Part shown: piece after piece, positions 6,677 through 12,493 of the stretch | Layout of the letters: every line of letters starts with the position of its first letter | Position numbering within the stretch: position 1 is the stretch's first letter | Assembly: GCA_044337015.1 (NCBI GenBank) | Contig: JBIIOJ010000074.1 | Coordinates: forward strand, 1 to 12,493 | DNA: 12,493 nucleotides | From: UBA4655 sp044337015 | Lineage (GTDB): Bacteria > Planctomycetota > Planctomycetia > Pirellulales > UBA1268 | Direction of reading: 5' to 3' | Program-made: the position numbers and the translations under genes | The notes under the pieces: model-generated | Told to the model about the DNA's origin: nothing | Seen by the model: the letters and a program-made list of their open reading frames with translations, nothing else | Database searches by the model: none

Positions 6677-7825
6677 ATGATCCGTGCCGCAAGCAGTTCG
6701 TTCACTCGCCCCTCGCTCGACGTCGTCCGCGAGAAGGTCGAGGCCGGCGCGAGGCTCGACGCCGCCGAGGCGGAGATGCTCTGGGACGAGTCGATCGATC
6801 TCCACGAACTCGGCGAGCTGGCGAACATCGTCCGCGAGCGGAAGAACGGCAACGTCGCGTACTACAACATCAACACGCACTTGAATCCCACGAACGTCTG
6901 CGTCTATCGCTGCACGTTCTGCGCCTTTCGGGCCGATCTGCGGGAAGCCCGCGGCTACGCCATGAGCGACGAGCAGATCCTCGCCCGCGGCCGCGAGGCC
7001 GTCGAGGCGGGCTCGACCGAGATGCACATCGTCGGTGGCCTGCACCACCAGAAGCCCTACGACTGGTACCTCAATATCATCCGCATCCTTCACGACACCT
7101 ACCCGTCGCTCCATCTCAAGGCCTGGACGCCGGTCGAGATCAACTGGTTCAGCTACCTCACGAAGCGTCCGGTCCGCGACATTCTCGTCGAGTTGAAGCA
7201 GGCGGGGCTCGGCAGCCTGCCTGGCGGCGGGGCCGAGATCTTCCACCCCGAGGTCCGCGACAAGATCTGCGAGCACAAGGCCGACACGAAGGAGTGGTTC
7301 GCGATCCACCGGGCCGCCCACGAACTCGGCCTGCGGAGCAACGCGACGATGCTCTACGGCCACATCGAGAACGCCTTCCACCGCACCGACCACCTGATCA
7401 AGCTCCGTGAACTCCAGGACGAGACCGGTGGATTCCAGACGTTCATCCCGCTCGCCTTCCACCCCGACAACACGAAGCTCTCCCATATCCCGAAGCCGTC
7501 GAGCGCGATGAGCCTGCGGACGATGGCGATCGCCCGGCTCGTGCTCGACAACTTCGACCACATGAAGGCCTACTGGATCATGCTCGGCATCGGCACGGCC
7601 CAGGCGGCGCTCGCCTACGGGGCGGACGACCTCGACGGTACCGTCCGCCACGAGCTCATCTACCACGACGCCGGCGCGACGACGCCCGAGACGCTTTCGG
7701 TGGACGAAATCCGACGGCTCATCCGCGAGGCCGGACGGGAGCCGGTGGAGCGCGACACGCTCTACCACCGCGTCGAGCGGGATGGTGATCGGTGGCGATC
7801 GGCCGAAAAGCTCGCCGTCCGCTGA
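6677..7825 (+). CDS. mqnE: Aminofutalosine synthase, radical SAM (MqnE)
   Basis: MqnE joins 3-[(1-carboxyvinyl)oxy]benzoate to SAM, using its [4Fe-4S] cluster, to give 6-amino-6-deoxyfutalosine. This is the second committed step of the futalosine route to menaquinone, in the cytoplasm. The protein is 382 residues. The radical SAM triad CVYRCTFC (C75, C79, C82) lies in HLNPTNVCVYRCTFCAF. Also diagnostic are GSTEMHIVGGLHHQKPYDWY (112-131), HLKAWTPVEI (146-155), GSLPGGGAEIF (179-189), NATMLYGHIE (222-231), TFIPLAFHPDNT (255-266), and GADDLDGTV (315-323). These favour MqnE over the paralogue MqnC. ATG 6677 is chosen; the frame is open to TTG 6605 and GTG 6668, but that sequence is not conserved-looking. 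The 135-bp gap after mqnP leaves open a separate promoter. No mqnA, B, C or D is in the window. Confidence 0.95.
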   Translation: MIRAASSSFTRPSLDVVREKVEAGARLDAAEAEMLWDESIDLHELGELANIVRERKNGNVAYYNINTHLNPTNVCVYRCTFCAFRADLREARGYAMSDEQILARGREAVEAGSTEMHIVGGLHHQKPYDWYLNIIRILHDTYPSLHLKAWTPVEINWFSYLTKRPVRDILVELKQAGLGSLPGGGAEIFHPEVRDKICEHKADTKEWFAIHRAAHELGLRSNATMLYGHIENAFHRTDHLIKLRELQDETGGFQTFIPLAFHPDNTKLSHIPKPSSAMSLRTMAIARLVLDNFDHMKAYWIMLGIGTAQAALAYGADDLDGTVRHELIYHDAGATTPETLSVDEIRRLIREAGREPVERDTLYHRVERDGDRWRSAEKLAVR

Positions 7826-7870
7826 CCCCGCGTGGCAGGAAGCCGCGGGACGATTGCCCAGGGTGGGGGC

Positions 7871-7898
7871 GGATCCGGATCCGGTGCCGGAGCGGCAC
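7871..7898. repeat. Palindrome and small hairpin in the mqnE/recG convergent spacer
   Basis: GGATCCGGATCC (7871-7882) is a perfect 12-bp palindrome made of two BamHI-like hexamers. It is followed immediately by GTGCCG (7884-7889), loop GAG, CGGCAC (7893-7898), a 6-bp perfect hairpin. Both lie in the 94-bp gap where mqnE and recG converge, the place for a bidirectional terminator. No T tract follows on either strand, so intrinsic termination is not demonstrated. Confidence 0.35.
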
Positions 7899-7919
7899 GC
7901 CTTCCTGACGAGGTGACGG

Positions 7920-10010
7920 TCAGCCGACGTTCCCGAGGCCGATTGTTTCCCCCCAACGGTCGATCACGAGCTTCTGCAGCCGCTGGTGTGAGCTCAACGA
8001 GAGCATCGGGTCGCGTTCGAGGAGGGCGATCGCGTCTTCACGGGCCTCCTCGATGAACTCCGGGTGCTCTCGGAGGTCGGCAAGGTAGAGGTTGCACCTT
8101 CCGCTCTGCCGCGTGCCGACGAGTTCGCCGGGGCCGCGGAGCGCGAGATCGAGCTCGGCGAGCACGAAGCCGTCGCTCGAGCCTGCGAAGGCGTCGATCC
8201 GCGGGTGGGGCTCGGTCGCGGAGGAGGCGAACGCGCCGCAGATGCCCGCCACGGGGCCGCGGGCCACGCGACCGCGGAGCTGGTGGAGCTGGGCCAGGCC
8301 GAAGCTCTCGGCGTCGAGGATCGTCATGAGCGTGGCATTGGGCACGTCGATCCCCACCTCGATCACGCTCGTGCAGACGAGCACGTCGAGGTTCCCGCCG
8401 CGGAAGCTCTCCATGACCGCCTGCTTCTCCTTCGACTTCAATCGCCCGTGGACGAGGCCGAGCCGAAACGCTTCGAGCGGGCCGTTGGCGAGCGACTCCA
8501 GCGCGGTCGACACGCTCGCGAGCCCCCGGCTCGACTCATCGACCGCCGGCACGACGACGTAGCCCTGCCGCCCCTCGCGGAGCTTCTTCCGGAAGTGCTC
8601 CCACCACCGCTCCTCGTCGCCCGGGGAAACGCGGTAGGTCCGCACGGGCTGGCGGCCCGCGGGGCCCGTCTTCATGACCGACTGATCGAGGTCGCCGTGG
8701 ATCGCAAGGGCGATCGTCCGCGGGATCGGCGTCGCGGTCATGACGAGCACATGGGGATCGACGTTCCCCTGCTGCAGCTGCGATCGCTGGATCACGCCGA
8801 AGCGGTGCTGCTCGTCGATGACGACGAGGCCGAGCGCCTTGAAAGTGGCGGAGCCGACGACGAGCGCCTGGGTGCCGACGACGATCTGCGACTGCCCATC
8901 CGCGATCCTGGCAAGAGCCTTCTCCCGCTTCGCCGCCGACTGGCCCCCGACGAGCAGTTCGAGGCCGATCTTCGAGCCCGCGAGCAGCCGCTCGAGCGAG
9001 GCCATGTGCTGCCGGGCGAGGAGTTCCGTCGGCGCCATGATCGCGGCCTGGCGGCCGGCGGCCACCGCCGCGAGCATCGCGTAGATCGCGACCGCCGTCT
9101 TGCCGCTGCCGACATCCCCCTGGAGCAGCCGGTTCATCGGGCAGGCCATCGCGATGTCGGCCGTGATCTCGGCGACCGCCTGCCGCTGCGAGGCCGTGAA
9201 CTCGAACGGAAACCGGGCACGGATCCGCGAGTCGAGCCGCGCATCGACCGCGATCACCGGCGCCGCCCCACGCTCCCGCTGCTCCCGTCGGTGCATGCGT
9301 AGCCCGAGCTGCAGAAGAAGCAGTTCCTGGTAGATGAGCCGCCGCCTCGCCTGCGCCATCCTCTCGAGGCTCGTCGGGAAATGGACCTCGCGGAGCGACT
9401 CGCCGATCGGCATGAGCGACTTTCGCTCGAGCCAGTTCGGTGGAAAGGCCTCCTCAGGACTCTCGCCAACGTGCTTGATCGCTGCCTGCACCGCCAGCCG
9501 CACGTCCGACTGCCGCACGGATTCCGCGAGGGGGTAGATCGGGAGATACTCCGCGCGGGGCTCCTCGCCCGCCGCGAGGAATCGCACCTCCGGGTGCGTC
9601 ATCTCCCAGGCGAGCCCCGACCGCTTCGGCGTGCCTGCCACGACGACCCGCTGCCCCGCGGAGAACCGCCTCGCCATGAATGGCATGTTGAACCAGATCG
9701 CCCGGAGGCTGCCCCCCTCCCCTTCCACGAGAACCGTGAGCAGCTGCCGGCCGCCAAACGTCGTACGCTTGGCGATGTCGGCGACGGTGCCGGTCACCGA
9801 CGCATGCTCCCCCTCGCGGAGGTCGGCGAAGGCATGTTCGCCGCTGAAGTCCTTGTAGGACCGCGGAAAGTGCAGCAGGGCGTCCTTAACGGTCGTGACT
9901 TCCAGGGACGCCAGCCTCTCCGCCCGCACTGTGCCGACGCCCGGCAGCTGCTCGAGGGGCTGTGCGTAAAGGCTCGGTTCGGGGGATCGACCTTGAGACC
10001 GCTTCTCCAT
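7920..10010 (-). CDS. recG: ATP-dependent DNA helicase RecG
   Basis: RecG is a superfamily 2 translocase that regresses stalled replication forks, migrates Holliday junctions and removes R-loops. At 696 residues it is full length. The N-terminal part has LPGVGTVRAERLASL (22-36) and HFPRSYKDF (47-55), followed by the OB-fold wedge domain with GTVADI (74-79). The helicase motifs are all present: Walker A GDVGSGKTA (298-306), APTELLARQH (326-335), DEQHRFG (399-405), TATPIPRT (425-432), VHGRLKSKEK (520-529), TSVIEVGIDVPNAT (547-560), and motif VI QLRGRVARG (577-585). RGPGELVGTRQSG (625-637) is the C-terminal RecG signature. Motif VI reads GRVARG where E. coli RecG has GRVGRG. ATG 10010 is chosen because conserved sequence begins shortly after it; upstream codons in frame overlap rnhA. 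No Shine-Dalgarno is evident. It lies 50 bp downstream of rnhA. Confidence 0.97.
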   Translation of the reverse strand: MEKRSQGRSPEPSLYAQPLEQLPGVGTVRAERLASLEVTTVKDALLHFPRSYKDFSGEHAFADLREGEHASVTGTVADIAKRTTFGGRQLLTVLVEGEGGSLRAIWFNMPFMARRFSAGQRVVVAGTPKRSGLAWEMTHPEVRFLAAGEEPRAEYLPIYPLAESVRQSDVRLAVQAAIKHVGESPEEAFPPNWLERKSLMPIGESLREVHFPTSLERMAQARRRLIYQELLLLQLGLRMHRREQRERGAAPVIAVDARLDSRIRARFPFEFTASQRQAVAEITADIAMACPMNRLLQGDVGSGKTAVAIYAMLAAVAAGRQAAIMAPTELLARQHMASLERLLAGSKIGLELLVGGQSAAKREKALARIADGQSQIVVGTQALVVGSATFKALGLVVIDEQHRFGVIQRSQLQQGNVDPHVLVMTATPIPRTIALAIHGDLDQSVMKTGPAGRQPVRTYRVSPGDEERWWEHFRKKLREGRQGYVVVPAVDESSRGLASVSTALESLANGPLEAFRLGLVHGRLKSKEKQAVMESFRGGNLDVLVCTSVIEVGIDVPNATLMTILDAESFGLAQLHQLRGRVARGPVAGICGAFASSATEPHPRIDAFAGSSDGFVLAELDLALRGPGELVGTRQSGRCNLYLADLREHPEFIEEAREDAIALLERDPMLSLSSHQRLQKLVIDRWGETIGLGNVG

Positions 10011-10060
10011 GCCCGGAGTGTAGCCCGGACGGCCGATCGGTCCGTTGGTCACCGCGGCCT

Positions 10061-10561
10061 TCAGCGGAGGCCGAGCCTCGCCTTGAGCTGCTTGTAGGCC
10101 TCGACGGCCATCCGGTCGCAGGCCTCGTTTTCCGGGTGGCCGGCATGGCCGGCGACCTGCGTGAAGACGACCTTGTGGGTCGCGGCAAGGCGGTCGAGCT
10201 CCCGCCAGAGGTCCTCGTTCTTCACCGGCACGAGCCGGCCCTTCTCCTTCCGCTTCCAGCCCTGCGACTTCCACTTCGGCAGCCACTCCGAGAGCCCCGT
10301 GCCGACGTAGACGCTGTCGGTGACGAGTTCGACGCGGGTGGGCCGCTTCAGCTGCGAGAGTCCGCGGACGGCCGCGATCAGCTCCATCCGGTTGTTGGTC
10401 GTGTCGACCTCGGCTCCCGAGTCGGTCGTCTCCTTGCCGGTCTGCGGATGACGCAGGATGTAGGCCCAGCCGCCAGGGCCGGGATTGCCGCTGCAGGCGC
10501 CGTCGGTGAAGAGGATCACCTCCGAGTCGGTCTGCGAAGACGAGGCCTTGGGAGCTTCCAT
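10061..10561 (-). CDS. rnhA: Ribonuclease HI
   Basis: RNase HI cuts the RNA strand of RNA:DNA hybrids, clearing R-loops and primers in the cytoplasm. The protein has 166 residues, near the E. coli length. The metal-binding carboxylates are intact: D20 in FTDGACSGNPGPGGW (18-32), E60 in NNRMEL (56-61), D82 in TDSVYV (81-86), and D149 in NEACDRMA (145-152). The catalytic histidine is H139 in GHAGHPENEACD (138-149). The basic protrusion is present as WLPKWKSQGWKRKEKG (93-108), so it can bind hybrids without a partner domain. ATG 10561 has an AGGA four bases upstream. The frame is open further upstream into the kinase tail, but that sequence is Arg/Pro-rich noise. It lies 25 bp after the kinase stop and 50 bp before recG, consistent with one transcript. 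Confidence 0.97.
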   Translation of the reverse strand: MEAPKASSSQTDSEVILFTDGACSGNPGPGGWAYILRHPQTGKETTDSGAEVDTTNNRMELIAAVRGLSQLKRPTRVELVTDSVYVGTGLSEWLPKWKSQGWKRKEKGRLVPVKNEDLWRELDRLAATHKVVFTQVAGHAGHPENEACDRMAVEAYKQLKARLGLR

Positions 10562-10586
10562 GCGGTCCTGTGCGTTGCGATGAGGA

Positions 10587-12347
10587 TCAGGAGGCCGCGG
10601 CGAGCGGCTTCGGCGGTTCGGCCGACTGGGCCTGGCCTGCGGAGGCCGTCCCATAGAAGGCCGGCAGCCGGACGGTGAACCGGCTCCCCTGCCCCAAGCG
10701 GCTCTCCACCGATACGTCGCCTCCGAGCAGCCGGCAGAGCTCGCGGACGATCGAAAGGCCGAGGCCCGTGCCGGAATACTCGCGGGTCATCGCGTCTTCG
10801 CCCGCCTGGAGCACCCGCCCCTGACGAAACTTCTCGAAGATCGCCTGCTGCTCCTCCTCGGCGATCCCGACGCCCGTGTCGGCGACCTCGAGCACGAGCT
10901 CCGCCTCTGGATGGTCGGCATCCGTCGGCTCGAGTCGGGCCTCGACGTCGATCCGCCCTCCGTCGGGCGTGAACTTCACCGCGTTGGAGAGCAGGTTCGC
11001 GAGGATCTGCTGCACCTTCGCCTGGTCCTGCACGATCTCGCCCACCTCCGGTGCGATGCGGTAGTCGACGTCGATCTGCTTCTTCTCCGCCAGCGGCCTC
11101 GCCATGTCGCACTGCGCCGACACGACCGATTCCACACGGAAGGCCGCCGGGCGGACCTCCATCTTGCCAGCCTCGATCTTCGCAAGGTCGAGGATGTCGT
11201 TGATCATCTCGAGCAGCATCCGGCCGGATGAGCGGATGTTCTGCACGTACCGCCGCTGCCGCTCGTCGAGCGCGGGGATCGAGCCGAGCACGTCGGAGAA
11301 GCCGATGATGCTGTTGAGGGGGGTCCGCAGCTCGTGGCTCATCGTGGCGAGGAAGTCGCTTTTGAGCCGGTTCATCTCGTAGAGGTGCATGTTGGCCTGC
11401 GCCAGCTCGTCGACCTTGCCGTCGAGGCTCCGGTTGAGCAGCCGCAGTTCCTCCTGCGAGTCGACGAGTCCCCGCAGCATGCGGTTGAAGGCGACGCCGA
11501 GCTCCTCGAACTCGTCGGCCGTGTGGAGCTCCGCCCTCGCCTGCACGTTGCCCTTGCGGACCTCGTCGCTCACGTCGCGGAGATGCTCGAGCGGCTTCAT
11601 GATCACGTACCGGACGATCACGTAGGCGACGAGCATCGCCAGGAACACCGTGACGATCGCCGTCGCCAGCAGGATCGCCCGGTTCCAGTTGATCGCCTTC
11701 TGTGTGGCCCCGTCCGGCATGATCACCTTCACGACCGCCATCAGTTCGTTCTCGGCCAGTGGCATCCGCGGCGCGTCGCTCTCGGGAACCGCCGCGACCG
11801 CGATCGTCGTGGCCCCCCGATACTCGTGGCAGATGAGGCAGTCCTTCCGGGCCCGGATCGGCTGGTAGTAGTGGTACTGCGAGTTGTCGGCCGTGCGGAA
11901 CTCGCGGTATTCCCCCGAGCCGCCGATCATGTCCCGCGGCAGCTCTCCGGCGGAAGTGCCGCCGGGGCCGGGCAACTGCCGCTTCTTGAAGTAGTCGAGC
12001 ACGGCCCGATCGAGCCGGGTGTAGCCCGCCTGCATCTCGGGCGTCGCCTCCGGGTCGAGCAGGCGGTAGTCGTAGGGCTGGCTCTGGAGCGTCTTGCCGA
12101 GCGAATCGATAAACGTCGTGTATTTCTTGTCGGCTTCGAGCGTCTTCCAGTGGTGGTGGAGCATGATGGCGTCCACGAGGTGGCGGCCGGTGCTCCGGGT
12201 CGTCGTGTAGACGAGGTCCTCGGTCCGGCTGCCGTACCACCAGAAGCTGCCGGTGATCAGCAGCAGCAGGCAGAGACCGAAGAGGAAGCGGCACTTCCGC
12301 TCCAGGCTCGTCTCGCCGAGGATGTCCTTGAACGACCGGTACGACAT
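10587..12347 (-). CDS. Membrane histidine kinase with periplasmic c-type heme (Tll0287-like/DUF3365) sensor and HAMP domain
   Basis: This is a 586-residue sensor kinase. TM1 is at about 21-38, a periplasmic sensor at about 39-222, TM2 at about 223-247, HAMP at about 248-300, and a coiled linker at 300-330. The HisKA domain has SHELRTPLNSIIGF (337-350) with phospho-acceptor H338. The HATPase_c domain has the N box ILANLLSNAVKFT (448-460), G1 DTGVGI (490-495) and G2 GTGLGLSI (526-533). The sensor resembles DUF3365/Tll0287: the YDYRLLDPEA region (92-101), then RYHYYQPI-like NSQYHYYQPI (155-164), closing with the heme-attachment motif CLICH (170-174). Heme would be attached in the periplasm by the cytochrome c machinery. 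Expected role: redox or gas sensing. There is no receiver domain and no response regulator in the window. The ATG at 12347 has AAGG upstream. It is first in line before rnhA and recG. Confidence 0.93.
   Translation of the reverse strand: MSYRSFKDILGETSLERKCRFLFGLCLLLLITGSFWWYGSRTEDLVYTTTRSTGRHLVDAIMLHHHWKTLEADKKYTTFIDSLGKTLQSQPYDYRLLDPEATPEMQAGYTRLDRAVLDYFKKRQLPGPGGTSAGELPRDMIGGSGEYREFRTADNSQYHYYQPIRARKDCLICHEYRGATTIAVAAVPESDAPRMPLAENELMAVVKVIMPDGATQKAINWNRAILLATAIVTVFLAMLVAYVIVRYVIMKPLEHLRDVSDEVRKGNVQARAELHTADEFEELGVAFNRMLRGLVDSQEELRLLNRSLDGKVDELAQANMHLYEMNRLKSDFLATMSHELRTPLNSIIGFSDVLGSIPALDERQRRYVQNIRSSGRMLLEMINDILDLAKIEAGKMEVRPAAFRVESVVSAQCDMARPLAEKKQIDVDYRIAPEVGEIVQDQAKVQQILANLLSNAVKFTPDGGRIDVEARLEPTDADHPEAELVLEVADTGVGIAEEEQQAIFEKFRQGRVLQAGEDAMTREYSGTGLGLSIVRELCRLLGGDVSVESRLGQGSRFTVRLPAFYGTASAGQAQSAEPPKPLAAAS
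11826..11840 (-). other. CxxCH heme c attachment motif of the kinase sensor
   Basis: The codons on the minus strand read Cys-Leu-Ile-Cys-His (kinase residues 170-174), preceded by Lys-Asp. It is placed on the periplasmic side, between the two membrane segments, as covalent heme c attachment requires. H174 would be the proximal ligand. There is no other cysteine in the periplasmic part, so a second ligand, if any, would be another residue; H64-H66 (HHH) and H159 are candidates. Confidence 0.8.
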
Positions 12348-12493
12348 GCTGGCCCTTTCAGCCTCTCAATGGTAACGCCGGCACGCGGTGGCCAGCGAGG
12401 CCAAATCGAGCGGCGTGTCAAACGTGCTGGGTTCGGGGCCGCCCGGATTGGCGCGCCGGGCGGGGGGGGGGGGGGGGCCCCGCGCGGCGCCCG
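12348..12493. other. Upstream region of the kinase gene and low-quality contig end with G16 run
   Basis: No gene is visible in these 146 bases. On the minus strand it is the leader of the kinase gene: AGAGG and AAGGG purine patches lie within 20 bp of the start, and a perfect TTGACA lies at 12421-12416 but lacks a -10 box at a standard distance. From 12462 to 12477 there are 16 consecutive G, followed by CCCC and GC-only bases to the end. This composition is unlike the rest of the window and suggests sequencing or assembly error at a contig edge. Confidence 0.6.

Noticed and set aside
8064..9302. Plus-strand 412-residue open frame antisense to recG
   Set aside because: Same shadow pattern, low-complexity Glu/Arg composition, no domain seen.
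10026..10044. CGGAC/GTCCG inverted repeat with central CCGATCGG between rnhA and recG
   Set aside because: The stem is only five base pairs and such matches are expected by chance at this GC content.
10516..12294. 592-residue minus-strand open frame parallel to the kinase gene
   Set aside because: It is an Arg/Gly/Ala-rich shadow in the +1 frame; the 586-residue frame contains every kinase motif.
12416..12421. Perfect TTGACA on the minus strand upstream of the kinase
   Set aside because: At 16-18 bp there is only GC-rich sequence (TCGCTG), no -10 match, so a promoter cannot be claimed.

Overview
The window is a GC-rich, densely coded bacterial stretch of housekeeping character. It carries nine confident protein genes and no RNA gene, transposon, CRISPR array or phage remnant that I can see. 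Weak or absent Shine-Dalgarno sequences, very high GC, a futalosine-type menaquinone cluster, an orphan ComB and a heme-sensing histidine kinase together fit a planctomycete (Pirellulales-like). That assignment is inference from gene content, not from a marker gene. The final bases, with a run of 16 G followed by GC-only sequence, look like a contig edge.

Layout, left to right. Positions 1-159 hold no supported gene. On the minus strand lie glycyl-tRNA synthetase (1035-2684) and, downstream of it, a TIM-barrel sugar phosphate isomerase/epimerase-like gene (160-978), probably co-transcribed. A 112-bp divergent intergenic region carries a 9-bp inverted repeat and separates glyQS from a plus-strand MFS transporter (2797-4047). 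The MFS gene ends tail-to-tail, with a 12-bp overlap, against a minus-strand 2-phosphosulfolactate phosphatase-like gene, comB (4036-4803). Only 23 bp beyond the comB start, a plus-strand menaquinone cluster begins: ubiE/menG methyltransferase (4827-5627), a UbiA-family prenyltransferase of MqnP type (5624-6541, ATGA overlap) and the radical SAM aminofutalosine synthase mqnE (6677-7825).

After a 94-bp convergent spacer with palindromes comes a minus-strand group. It is transcribed in the order histidine kinase (10587-12347), RNase HI (10061-10561), RecG helicase (7920-10010), with gaps of 25 and 50 bp.

How the genes work together: MqnE makes aminofutalosine, an early futalosine-pathway step; MqnP attaches the prenyl tail; UbiE/MenG performs the final methylation to menaquinone. 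RNase HI removes RNA from RNA:DNA hybrids and RecG unwinds R-loops and branched DNA, so their adjacency is functionally sensible. The kinase upstream has a periplasmic Tll0287-like (DUF3365) domain with a c-type heme motif and may sense redox state or a diatomic gas; no response regulator lies in the window.

I did not find a clearly novel multi-gene system. The items most worth a second look are the heme kinase in an R-loop/repair operon, the orphan ComB, the GlyRS that has lost the usual zinc-knuckle cysteines, the inverted repeat between glyQS and the MFS gene, and a 15-bp tandem repeat upstream of the isomerase gene.
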